This document shows, piece by piece, positions 9,163 to 17,233 of a stretch of 64,000 nt of DNA (position 1 is its first letter; the number at the start of each line of letters is the position of its first letter). Origin of the DNA: Limisphaerales bacterium (lineage in GTDB: Bacteria; Verrucomicrobiota; Verrucomicrobiia; Limisphaerales; AAA164-E04). The position numbers and the translations under genes are program-made. The notes below the pieces were generated by a model. It was not told where the DNA came from and did no database searches. It was given only the letters and a program-made list of their open reading frames with translations. The DNA is taken from positions 496,001 to 560,000 of the forward strand of contig JAMASS010000004.1 of NCBI GenBank assembly GCA_024761205.1, read 5' to 3'.

Positions 9163-10194
9163 TCAACCCTCAACTGCCGCTCGCCGCAATCGGTCCCAAA
9201 TCCCAACCCACTCCACTTCACAGGGAGGCGCTTCCACCAATATGACTTCACAGCCGCTGGCATCGCACAGGTGAAGCTCAGAAAACAATGCCCGCGCGTA
9301 CGCTTCCGAGTTATGCGGCACGAGAGAAACCCAACAGAACCCGTAGACTTCTGGGATTACATTGTAAGCAATCACACTGATAGCGCTCCGAGGCTTTCCC
9401 AGCCTGCGGACAGCATCGTCAAAGCCCATCCGATCTTCCCACCTCTCAACCACCAAACGCGCTTTCGGCGAATAATGTCGGGCCGTCATCCCCGGACTCC
9501 GTAAGATCGATCGCCTCCCAGAGCCATCATCACTACCAGCCCATTCAATCCCCGGCGTCGCCACAGACAAGGCATTCGTATGGATCATCCCCGGCCTCAA
9601 GACCCGCGCAGGACGGCCCACTAAATCGACTACGGTCGATTCAATTCCCACCACACAATGTCCACCGTCCACGACTAAGGGGATGGCGCCGCTAAGCTGC
9701 GACAGAACATGCTGAGCCTGGGTCGGTGACAGTTCGTTCGATCGATTCGCACTGGGTGCGGCCAACGGAAACCCACACTCTTCAATCACCGCCTGCATCA
9801 CCGGATGACTCGGCCATCGAATCGCCACCGTGTCACCACCGGCGGTGATCTCATCGGGAATCAAGTCCGAACGTTGCAGGACCACAGTCAACGGTCCGGG
9901 CCAAAAGGCGCGGGTAAGCTGCGCCGCAGATTCGGTCCACTCCCGCACACATCGCTCGACCATCGCCCAACCCGCAACATGAACGATCAAAGGATTGGTC
10001 TGAGGACGCTCCTTAGCAGCATAGATCTTTCGAATGGCCTCGGGCTGGAACGCATTGCCCGCCAAGCCATACACCGTCTCGGTCGGGAGCGCCACGACCT
10101 CATCCCGCCGCAAGATTTTAGCGACAGTCTGCACTGCGTGATCGAAACTCACCTTCGTTTCCGTCGCGAGCACTTCGGTCGTGAATTGGCCCAT
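9163..10194 (-). CDS. tsaC: L-threonylcarbamoyladenylate synthase (TsaC/Sua5)
   Basis: A 343-residue protein with an N-terminal YrdC/TsaC domain: VALPTETVYGLAGNAF, the KERPQTNPLIVHV motif, FWPGPLTVVL and PLAAPSANRSNELSPT. A C-terminal Sua5 extension starts around RSPGMTARHYSPKARLVV, so it is the long Sua5 form. The enzyme makes threonylcarbamoyl-AMP for the t6A37 modification of ANN-decoding tRNAs. It is divergent from trpD with a 49-base gap. The frame is intact and the start at 10194 (MGQFTTEV) is plausible, although a slightly later start is possible. Confidence 0.93.
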   Translation of the reverse strand: MGQFTTEVLATETKVSFDHAVQTVAKILRRDEVVALPTETVYGLAGNAFQPEAIRKIYAAKERPQTNPLIVHVAGWAMVERCVREWTESAAQLTRAFWPGPLTVVLQRSDLIPDEITAGGDTVAIRWPSHPVMQAVIEECGFPLAAPSANRSNELSPTQAQHVLSQLSGAIPLVVDGGHCVVGIESTVVDLVGRPARVLRPGMIHTNALSVATPGIEWAGSDDGSGRRSILRSPGMTARHYSPKARLVVERWEDRMGFDDAVRRLGKPRSAISVIAYNVIPEVYGFCWVSLVPHNSEAYARALFSELHLCDASGCEVILVEAPPCEVEWVGIWDRLRRAAVEG

Positions 10195-10243
10195 GAATGG
10201 TTTGGACTTTTAAAGTCGGTCTACGCTCGGCTACACTCTTTCC

Positions 10244-11281
10244 ATGCTCGATTCCCTAACAACGCAACTCAAAAAATCACGCGATCTGTCACCTGATCAA
10301 ATCACCGAGGCAATCGAACTCCTCGTCTCCGGCGATATCGCCCCGGCACCCAAGGCCGATTTCTTGACCGCCCTAGCGCAGAAAGGAGAAACCATCGAAG
10401 AAATCGGCACGTTTGCCAAGATCCTGCGCGACAAATCCGTTCAACCCTCGCTTTCCCCCGCATGCCGCCAACGGGAAATTCTCGATGTCTGCGGCACCGG
10501 CGGCGATCAGCAGAACACCTTTAACATCTCGACTACCGTTGCCATTGTCGCCGCGGCGGCCGGCGTGACCGTGGCCAAACATGGCAACCGTGCTATCACC
10601 TCCAAGTCGGGCAGCGCAGACGTTTTGGAGGCGCTAGGCATTCGGATCCACCTGACTCCGGAAGAATGTGCTGCATCGCTCGAACAGAACGGATTCGTTT
10701 TTTTCTTCGCACCCAATTACCATCCCGCCTTCAAGCACATAAGCTCCGCACGAAAACTTTGCGCCGAACAGGGACAGCGCACAATTTTCAATTTCCTCGG
10801 CCCCCTGCTCAACCCCGCGCGTCCCACCACTCAGTTGATCGGTGTGCCTGACCCTGCCCTCTGTAAGCCCATCGCTAAAGTGCTCCAATCGATAGGGATA
10901 CGGCGGGGCATGGTCGTCTCAGGGGATGTCGGCACCGGCAATCTCGACGAATTATCCACGCTCGGCACCAATACGATTGCCGAATTCTACCAAGATCGCG
11001 CCTTCAGCGTCGAAGAACTCGATCCCCAAAGCCTGCCGGTTCAACCCGCTCAGATCGAAGATCTTAAGGGTGGGGACAGCAAAGCAAACGCCCAGACAAT
11101 CCGCGAAATTCTCAACGGAACGGACAAGGGACCAAAACGGGACGCAGTGCTGCTCAATGCCGGTGCCGCGCTTTTTGTCGCCGAGAAGAGTCCCTCGCTG
11201 ACCGAGGGATGGGACTTGGCCGCTCGACTGATCAATGACGGCGCGGCGATGGACAAACTCACCAGTCTGAGCAACTGTTGA
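10244..11281 (+). CDS. trpD: Anthranilate phosphoribosyltransferase
   Basis: A 345-residue protein of normal TrpD length. It shows the PRPP-binding glycine motif LDVCGTGGDQQNTFNIST, the GNRAITSKSGSADVLEALG segment and FNFLGPLLNPARP. The enzyme joins anthranilate to PRPP in tryptophan synthesis. No other trp gene lies next to it in this window, so it appears to be a stand-alone trpD. The tail carries MVVSGDVGTGNLDELSTLG, typical of the family's C-terminal domain. Confidence 0.95.
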   Translation: MLDSLTTQLKKSRDLSPDQITEAIELLVSGDIAPAPKADFLTALAQKGETIEEIGTFAKILRDKSVQPSLSPACRQREILDVCGTGGDQQNTFNISTTVAIVAAAAGVTVAKHGNRAITSKSGSADVLEALGIRIHLTPEECAASLEQNGFVFFFAPNYHPAFKHISSARKLCAEQGQRTIFNFLGPLLNPARPTTQLIGVPDPALCKPIAKVLQSIGIRRGMVVSGDVGTGNLDELSTLGTNTIAEFYQDRAFSVEELDPQSLPVQPAQIEDLKGGDSKANAQTIREILNGTDKGPKRDAVLLNAGAALFVAEKSPSLTEGWDLAARLINDGAAMDKLTSLSNC

Positions 11282-11293
11282 GAATTAAGGAGC

Positions 11294-11365
11294 ATGGTTG
11301 ATTCATCCGACCAATCTGAAACCCAACCCTCAGCCGGACGGTCTTTCTCAAGTAAGACAAATTGA
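11294..11365 (+). other. Possible 23-codon ORF after trpD
   Basis: An ATG at 11294 is preceded at a good distance by AAGGAG, a strong Shine-Dalgarno, and opens a 23-codon frame (MVDSSDQSETQPSAG...). Such a site after trpD could be the remnant start of a lost downstream trp-operon gene or a small peptide. No family is recognised. The following 150 bases up to the oxidoreductase hold nothing else I can identify. Confidence 0.25.
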
Positions 11366-11521
11366 CACCGATTCGAAGATCCGGAGGCCTTCCGACCTCA
11401 AAATCCATGAGCTGGCATAGCGATGTTCAGCATTGACCGAAACGGTGAAAGCGGTAACTCTGACGAGACGCCCCTGAATTTTGAAGAGGCAAAGTAAATC
11501 AAAACCTGTAACATCAAGAAT

Positions 11522-12904
11522 ATGGAAAATCAATCTCCCAACCCGACGAACAGCGGTGAAACTCGTCGGAAATTTATTAAGAAAGCGGGCACCGCTGCCG
11601 CTGTGATCGCCTCCGCGAACGTTATCAAAACCCCCGTCTACGGACAGAACCAAGCCCCATCCACAGGCCGCGTCATTGGCGCCAATGATCGAATCAATGT
11701 CGGTTACATCGGCGTCGGGGGACAAGGCCAGGCTCACGTCCGCAGCATGAAGGGTCATGTTGGCGAGAGTAACATCGAACAAGTAGCGGTCTGCGACGTA
11801 TCGCAAACGCGCATGGACCAAGCCTGCGAAATCATCGGTCGCGACGTTCCCAGCTACGAAGATCACCGCAAACTCCTTGAGCGTAAAGACATCGACGCTG
11901 TTTGCATCGCTACCGTTGATCACTGGCACATGACCACCTCAATCGACGCCATGGAGTCCGGTCGCCACGTCTACGTTGAGAAACCAATGACCCGCTATCT
12001 GAACGAGGCGTTCAAGATTCACGACGCCGTCAAGAAGACCGGAATGAAGCTGCAGGTCGGGTCTCAAGGGTGCAGCGCCCGAAAATACCACAAGGCTGCC
12101 GAGATCATTCAGAGCGGCGCGATTGGGCCCCTCGTCATGGGCCAAACCTCTTACATGCGGAACAACCCGAAGGGCGAGTGGAACTACACCATTCACGAAT
12201 GGGCGACCCCGGAAGACATCAATTGGGATCGCTGGATGGGCAGCATCCACAAGAAGATCCCCTTCAACGCCGACCACTACTTCCGCTGGCGTAAATACTT
12301 CCCGTACTGCGCCGGCCTCTTGGGCGATCTTCTCCCTCACTTGGCGCATCCGTTTATTTTGGCCACCGGCAATCCAGAGTTTCCAAGCCGCGTTGTCAGC
12401 CTCGGTTCGAAGGCCTGGAAGACAGACCGCAACACACCGGGCACGTACGATCGCGACGTGGATGAGAGCGTTCAGGTCATTGCTGAGTTCCCGAGCGGCT
12501 TCAATCTCATGCTGGCTAGCTCAACCGTTAACGAGCAGGGCATGACCGAGTTAATCCGAGGACACCACGGTTCACTCTACATGGGAGGCTTGAGCGGCAC
12601 TCGCGTAGAACTCCGCCCCGAGCGCAAATTTGCCGACGAAATTGATCCTGAAGTCTTCGACGGTTTGTTGCCTGGAGAAGCCATCCGGCATCACGAACGT
12701 AACTGGCTCGACTGCATCCGCTCCGGCAAGGAACCGAATGCCAACATCGACCTCGCCATTCGCGTTCAGACGGTGATCTCGCTCGCTGAGATGTCCGATC
12801 GCCTGAACATCATGTGCCTCTTCGACGAGAAGACCCGCACCATCACCACGGGCGATGGCAAGAAGGTTGAGGAGCTCGACTACGGCGTCGCTGAGCTGTC
12901 TTAA
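11522..12904 (+). CDS. Tat-exported Gfo/Idh/MocA oxidoreductase
   Basis: A 460-residue protein with a twin-arginine signal (TRRKFIKKAGTAAAV) and cleavage region ending VYGQ. The NAD-binding Rossmann motif is VGYIGVGGQGQAH, and the family EKP motif appears as HVYVEKPM with the catalytic-type DHWH and YHKA segments nearby. Tat-exported Gfo/Idh proteins with a DUF-type C-terminal domain are abundant in Verrucomicrobiota and Planctomycetota and usually act on sugars or sugar derivatives in the periplasm. The substrate cannot be read from sequence. A strong terminator follows, so it is probably monocistronic. Confidence 0.9.
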   Translation: MENQSPNPTNSGETRRKFIKKAGTAAAVIASANVIKTPVYGQNQAPSTGRVIGANDRINVGYIGVGGQGQAHVRSMKGHVGESNIEQVAVCDVSQTRMDQACEIIGRDVPSYEDHRKLLERKDIDAVCIATVDHWHMTTSIDAMESGRHVYVEKPMTRYLNEAFKIHDAVKKTGMKLQVGSQGCSARKYHKAAEIIQSGAIGPLVMGQTSYMRNNPKGEWNYTIHEWATPEDINWDRWMGSIHKKIPFNADHYFRWRKYFPYCAGLLGDLLPHLAHPFILATGNPEFPSRVVSLGSKAWKTDRNTPGTYDRDVDESVQVIAEFPSGFNLMLASSTVNEQGMTELIRGHHGSLYMGGLSGTRVELRPERKFADEIDPEVFDGLLPGEAIRHHERNWLDCIRSGKEPNANIDLAIRVQTVISLAEMSDRLNIMCLFDEKTRTITTGDGKKVEELDYGVAELS

Positions 12905-12923
12905 GACCCCAGTAATCACTCAC

Positions 12924-12961
12924 GAGTTCCGCCGGGCCTTCTGGTCGGCGGAACTCTTTTT
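12924..12961 (+). terminator. Rho-independent terminator after the Tat oxidoreductase
   Basis: The inverted repeat GAGTTCCGCCGG / GGTCGGCGGAACTC is separated by a short loop and followed by CTTTTTG. It lies 20 bases after the stop codon. Confidence 0.85.
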
Positions 12962-13050
12962 GATCTCACCGGACGCAAAAAGAGTCCAGACCCCAAGTCC
13001 TACCTTTTGGAGTGCGAGAGCGAAGCTGGCGCTTTCATTTTGCCTATCTC

Positions 13051-14004
13051 ATGGAAACCGTAAAGGTAGCGCGCGAAGCGATGGCCACGCGCTTCGAGAT
13101 TGTCCTGCACGGAGAGAATCCAGTGTCTCTCAGAGCAGCTGGCGAAGAAGCCCTTGACGAAATCGACTGGATCGAAGCCCAATTGAGCATCTACCGCTCC
13201 GATAGCCAAATCAACCACGCCAATCACCGTGCCGCCTCAGAACCGGTTAAACTGGAACCAACCATCTTCCAACTTCTCCAGCACTGCCAAGCCTTGACCC
13301 AAAAAACTCAAGGCGCCTTCGATATCACTTTGGGTCCGCTGATTCGTTGTTGGGGATTCATGGGCGGTTCTGGCCATCTCCCCTCCAAAGAAGCGATCCG
13401 GCAAGCTCGGGAACGGGTCGGATTCCACCACGTTGCCCTGGATCCAAATGACTTTACGATTCGCTACGACTCGGAAGGGGTTATGCTTGACTTGGGTTCC
13501 ATCGGTAAAGGTTATGCACTTGAACGAGCGAAAGAGATATTGGAAGAAAACGGGGTCCGGCGCGCCTTGTTACACGGAGGTACGAGCACCGTCGCCACCA
13601 TCGGAACGCCCCCCGATCAAACGGCATGGAAGATCGCCGTCACCCAGCCTTTAGAACCGATGTCCCCATCAGAGGGCGAAACTCGACAACTCAAGACCGT
13701 CGGCATCGCCCGACTAAAAGGCAACGCCCTCTCCATGTCCGCCGTCTGGGGCAAATTCTTCCACACGGAAAACCGCCAATACAGCCACGTCATTAACGGC
13801 CAAACCGGGGAACCCGCTTTGGGAGCCGTTCAAGCCACAATCACCTTGGATTCCGCAACAGATGCGGATGCCCTCTCCACGGCCATGCTCGTCGCAGGCG
13901 ACCGGGGCATCCCGTGGCTCGAAAGCCACTTTCCCGAAAACGAATACCTTCTTATCAAGCCTGGGAAGAAACCACTCAGAAAAGGCTTCGCCCTCCCCAC
14001 ATAA
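13051..14004 (+). CDS. apbE: FAD:protein FMN transferase (ApbE family)
   Basis: About 317 residues from METVKVAREAMATRFEI; the track's earlier start adds 13 unlikely residues. Family motifs are present: DLGSIGKGYALERAKEIL, LLHGGTSTVATIG, HVINGQTGEPA and the metal site DSATDADALSTAMLVAG. ApbE enzymes transfer FMN covalently to threonine in flavoproteins such as Nqr/Rnf subunits or other periplasmic reductases. No lipobox or long signal peptide is visible, so its location is uncertain. No FMN-accepting target gene is adjacent. Confidence 0.9.
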   Translation: METVKVAREAMATRFEIVLHGENPVSLRAAGEEALDEIDWIEAQLSIYRSDSQINHANHRAASEPVKLEPTIFQLLQHCQALTQKTQGAFDITLGPLIRCWGFMGGSGHLPSKEAIRQARERVGFHHVALDPNDFTIRYDSEGVMLDLGSIGKGYALERAKEILEENGVRRALLHGGTSTVATIGTPPDQTAWKIAVTQPLEPMSPSEGETRQLKTVGIARLKGNALSMSAVWGKFFHTENRQYSHVINGQTGEPALGAVQATITLDSATDADALSTAMLVAGDRGIPWLESHFPENEYLLIKPGKKPLRKGFALPT

Positions 14005-14069
14005 AACGCGAAAGAAATCGCACAATAAATCTAAATCAGCCAAAACCCGCCACCAACGGGACCGCAAAT

Positions 14070-14099
14070 AAAAAAAGCCACCCGCTTTCACGGACGGCT
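14070..14099 (-). terminator. Terminator for the minus-strand ankyrin/secreted-protein unit
   Basis: Read on the minus strand, AGCCGTCCG pairs with CGGGTGGCT (two G-U pairs) around the loop TGAAAG and runs into TTTTTT. It lies about 50 bases after the last stop of the minus-strand unit and marks its 3' end. Confidence 0.65.
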
Positions 14100-14148
14100 C
14101 GCGACCTTCAAAAACCAGAACCACGAGACGCTGGCTATGGATAAGACT

Positions 14149-14851
14149 TCACGGGTATTCAGCCAACGACCAACGCACCCGATAGAAGCCAAGAGACGGC
14201 ACCGTGCTCACAATAATAAAACGTTTTTCAAAAAGAGCCGCGCCTTCAGGAAACCATTCCCACGGCCCCGTAACAGAGCCCGCGTGATCTAAAAAAACCA
14301 TTCATCCAGGTAACTTTTGCCTCCGTATCACTGATCAATTCAACCTCAAAAAATGGAACGGACCCAATAAAAGAAGAGTTCGAGAAAAATTACGAAGAAA
14401 CAACATCCTGTACGGCATCTCGCCTTGACTATTGGCAACGGCAATTTGAGCGCCGGCTAAAACCAGCGTTTTCACCATTTCCTTGTTGCCATTCGCAATC
14501 GCCTGATGCAAAAGCATGTCACCGCTAATAGTTATATAATTAACGTCCGCGCCCGCTTCAATCAGCAGCTTGGCAATCTCATTCGCTTTGGCTTCACGCT
14601 TCATCTGGGCGGCTTGATATAAAGGCATATAATTATAGCGGACGTTTGGCGGATCGATCTGTCTCGCCAAGGCACTTCCACGTCCGCCTCAGCTTCAATC
14701 AACGCCTTTGCCCACTCCACGTCCCCGCAAAAAATCGCTTCGTGCAAGGGATCACCGGGGCGCACCCGATAAAAAGGGGATCCTCGTCCGACAAAACGGC
14801 AACCGTTGGTTACCAGCAAAACATCGCCAGAGAACAGAGCAGAGATTTCAT
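14149..14851 (-). pseudogene. Frameshifted secreted ankyrin-repeat protein
   Basis: An ATG at 14851 opens a signal-peptide-like start (MKSLLCSLAMFCW) that stops at once. Other frames continue with PLHEAIFCGDVEWAKALIEA and then with EIAKLLIEAGADVNYIT, LLHQAIANGNKEMVKTLVLAG, which are ankyrin repeats. After two more frame changes the last segment reads TWMNGF, LDHAGSVTGPWEWFPEG and FIIVSTVPSLGFYRVRW before a stop at 14149. That C-terminal module also occurs in the fragment at 41.9-42.3 kb. The gene is the last one of the minus-strand unit that starts near 16680 and ends in a terminator at 14070. Ankyrin repeats would mediate protein binding; the present copy cannot make a full protein without recoding. 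Confidence 0.75.
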
Positions 14852-15204
14852 GTGCTGCTTAAATCCGGCATTAACGATGCCAAAATCAATCGGAAAGACA
14901 GTGCCCGATCCCTTCCTTCAAGAGAAAAAGCCGAAAGAAAACATCCCATCCCGGCGCGAGCCATGAGGGAAGATAGAAAATGTAAGCCGTAGCGACGCTG
15001 ACGTACTGAAGTCCTCCCCCATCGCCGAGGTCTTGATACTTCCAGAAAATGCACGGCCAATTCGGCCAGAAGGGGGTGGCGAAATGCGTCTCCGCCTAGA
15101 CACCTTCGAAAAATGGTCATTGGGAAGTCCGCAATTATGATTTATTCTCCGTGTGATTCCCCCTCTTATCCCGACTTTGGGGGAAAAAATATCGGGCGTA
15201 TTTA
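14852..15204 (-). other. No gene recognised (about 350 bases)
   Basis: Short frames on both strands here have no family resemblance or start signal. The stretch lies within the decaying minus-strand unit between the small secreted protein and the ankyrin gene and may be the remains of another member. Confidence 0.4.
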
Positions 15205-15477
15205 TTAGCTCACGTAGCCGTTGTCCCATGAATAGCTGTCATTCGTGCAGCCCTGAACGCTGTGGCTAATCGAAACGTCCATGAACGCGGCGCTTTCAGA
15301 AGTCCAAGCGATGGTGCCATCGTCATCGAATAAACGTGCGGCGGGTTGATCAGCCGTTCCCACGTTAGCACCGTCGGAGGAAAATCAGGGTTTTCTGGCA
15401 ATGTCGCCCGCGTTATTGTTGACATCAATTCCGGCCAGTGCAACGCCAGCCGACACTCTTGTAATTTTGTTTTTCAT
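15205..15477 (-). pseudogene. Small secreted protein frame with an internal TGA
   Basis: Starting at ATG 15477 the frame reads MKNKITRVSAGVALAG, a short signal-like start, then meets TGA at codon 31 and continues without a further stop through FSSDGANVGTADQP, RLFDDDGTIAW and NDSYSWDNGYVS to TAA at 15205. The ATG is two bases after the stop of the upstream gene, so it belongs to the same operon. The even composition on both sides of the TGA shows it was a 90-residue gene. No cysteine or redox context surrounds the TGA, so I read it as a nonsense mutation. Function unknown. Confidence 0.55.
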
Positions 15478-15479
15478 AG

Positions 15480-16192
15480 TTAGGTTCTTTCTTTTTTCAA
15501 TTCAGGTTCCATCTCCAACAATTCTAGCGCTCGTTGCGCCTCAAGTTCCTTCCTTTTTGCTTCCCGGCGCTCCTCTCGGACGCGGTTCGCCATCTTGTTC
15601 ATCCGTTCAATGAATGCACCCCGCGGCGCCCCCTGGTAACTTTCAATGGCCAACCGAAACTCACCGTCCAGCTAATCTTCATCCGTTAATAACTTATCGC
15701 CCCAAACGGTTTTCACGCTGCCTCTGCCAATGGCGCCTCCACCCATCGGCAACACGCCGATGTCCGTGTTCCACCACTCATCAAGCAACGCCGGGGCGGT
15801 GATGCCCTGTATGGCGAGAATGTGCGCCACCACCTCTTTTTGCTTTGCTCCTCGTGCTTGAGGGTGCCCCTTTGCCGCAGCCTCTCTTCAATCTTTTCCT
15901 CCGTGAAAAAACCCAGTTCCTCGTAACGATCACGAACTGCATCGGTTTCCAACTTGTGAAAGGCCAGCACCTTGATGACGCTTTCAAAATCATCAATGCC
16001 GTAGCCATTCGCCAACAACAGCCGCAGAATCTCACGAAAGGCGGGGTCGTCCTTACAGTCGGAATAAGCGAATGCGGCGATTTGAAAGTGGCGTTGAACG
16101 GCTTCACGGTATGCCGTTTCCCCTCGCGCCATGTAGCGCAACGGATCGAAGTATTGGTCGGGAAACTGTTCCAGCGACTTCGCCCGTTCCAA
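15480..16192 (-). pseudogene. Decayed protein of unknown function in the secreted-protein unit
   Basis: The first segment (LERAKSLEQFPDQYFDPL, REAVQRHFQIAAFAYSDC, GFFTEEKIEERLRQRG) is an acidic, helical sequence. A frameshift near HEEQ then leads to VVAHILAIQGITAPALLDE and PMGGGAIGRGSVKTVWGDK, followed by one in-frame TAG (LLTDED then stop then LDGEFRLAIESYQGAPRG). It ends in a charged helix (REERREAKRKELEAQ) with TAA at 15480. It shows at least one frameshift and one stop. The charged helical style resembles the 284-residue protein at 48.1-48.9 kb. No family is recognised. Confidence 0.55.
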
Positions 16193-16680
16193 TTTCCGTC
16201 CCGCGAAACCAATAACACATAGGTGCTTTGCTCCTGGTCGGGATCCCGAAAAAAGTCACGGTAGGGGTTTGGCACTTGTTTCGGAAACCCTTGCCAACCG
16301 GTTTCGGTCGGCGATGTAAAAGGAATCATCGGCGGCACCCGCCGAGTAATGGTGAACGAGAAATACTCCACGCCCTAAAACGTGCCGCTGGCTTCATCAT
16401 CATATCCCCAGCCTTCGGCATTCTCCGCGTCATTGCCGTTGCCAATGTCCGTTTCGTTCTCGCAGGCGAATTGCGTGTCAAAAGACGCGATCACCTCCAT
16501 GTTTGTCGCGCTCTCCCAACTTTCCGCATCTGCGCTATTGCCAACGATCGGATGGATGTTAATGCCCGAAACGATTGGAGCATACACTTCCCACGTTCCT
16601 TGCGCCTGGGAAGTTGTTGAGTCGACGAAGAACGCCACTGTGAGAAACGCCCAGAAGAGGGCTTTGTTGAGCGATTTCAT
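16193..16680 (-). pseudogene. Secreted protein of unknown function interrupted by TAG
   Basis: ATG 16680 gives a clear signal peptide (MKSLNKALFWAFLTVAFFV ... SQAQG). The mature part is acidic and Asn/Ala/Glu-rich (NSADAESWESATNMEV, ENETDIGNGNDAENAEGW). A TAG at 16377-16375 is followed in the same frame by GVEYFSFTITRRVPPMI and TETGWQGFPKQVPNPY to VLLVSRDG, so the original protein was roughly 165 residues. The ORF track splits it in two. It is the first gene after the leader hairpin and holds the same position as the intact 345-residue gene of the second unit. Function unknown; no homology between the two mature parts is obvious. Confidence 0.55.
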
Positions 16681-16813
16681 TTTGATTCGCTTTTTGTTCG
16701 ACTGCTTCTGTCTTACAGTCAATGGCTTGATGCGAATGGAGCGTTACTCAACTCACCGGCGCCGGGCCGTTGATAGTAACTTTGCAGGTAAAAGCAAGGT
16801 ATCCCGATTGTTT

Positions 16814-16867
16814 GCCTGAATCCCGGAGGAGAGTTGCGACCTCTCCTCCGGTTACTTCGATTCAGGC
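16814..16867 (-). promoter_or_regulatory. Leader stem-loop, copy 1
   Basis: GCCTGAATC pairs with GATTCAGGC. Inside it CCGGAGGAGAG pairs with CTCTCCTCCGG around a 7-base loop, and a 7-base bulge sits on one side only. It lies about 134 bases upstream of the first gene of the minus-strand unit. A second copy at 45425-45475 keeps the outer stem, the one-sided bulge, the loop size and the inner-stem length, but with a different inner-stem sequence. Confidence 0.7.
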
Positions 16868-17061
16868 TGTTGTATTGAGCGGGCAACCCGACATCGAGTC
16901 ACCTACAAAATTACTATCAAGAGAGAAAGTAAGGGTGGCCAAGGGCGGCCAAGAGTGACGTCAACCGGAAGAATCACTTTTTCGCATTTTTTTCTTGGCG
17001 TCAAAGGCGAGACCAGGACGACCGAAAAGAGGTCAAAAATCGCCATTTATCAGTGTTGTAT
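16868..17061 (-). promoter_or_regulatory. Conserved upstream block with leader hairpin, copy 1
   Basis: On the minus strand this stretch shares ordered motifs with 45476-45645: ATACAACAC at its far end, an AT-rich middle, then GATGTCGGG (complement of CCCGACAT at 16887-16894) and AATACAA immediately before the hairpin. The last motif resembles a -10 box, which would place the transcript start at the base of the hairpin. The rest of the two blocks is diverged. Confidence 0.5.
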
Positions 17062-17174
17062 CGGTGGGGTTACCTTGGTATTCCGGTGTTGTGTACCGCC
17101 TAGGCTGGCCGTCCGCACGTCTTGTCGGGCGCGTATGGCTTTGGTGGGGTGTCTGCCGAGCCTCCATCAAGACA

Positions 17175-17207
17175 CAAAAAGGCCTCGAGGAAAGTTTCCT
17201 TGAGGCT
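17175..17207 (-). terminator. Terminator of the DUF1553-DUF1501 operon
   Basis: On the minus strand GCCTCAAGGAAA pairs with TTTCCTCGAGGC (one mismatch) and is followed by CTTTTTG, about 27 bases after the DUF1501 stop. Confidence 0.75.
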
Positions 17208-17233
17208 TGGCGCATCCGGGCGGCTTCAACAAT

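Noticed and set aside
15385-15387. In-frame TGA in the small secreted gene as another selenocysteine codon
   Set aside because: No redox motif or cysteine lies near it, no SECIS-like hairpin follows at the right distance, and the surrounding operon is decayed.
16375-16377. TAG in the secreted-protein gene as a pyrrolysine or programmed readthrough site
   Set aside because: The neighbouring genes of the same unit also carry stops and frameshifts, so mutation is the simpler reading.
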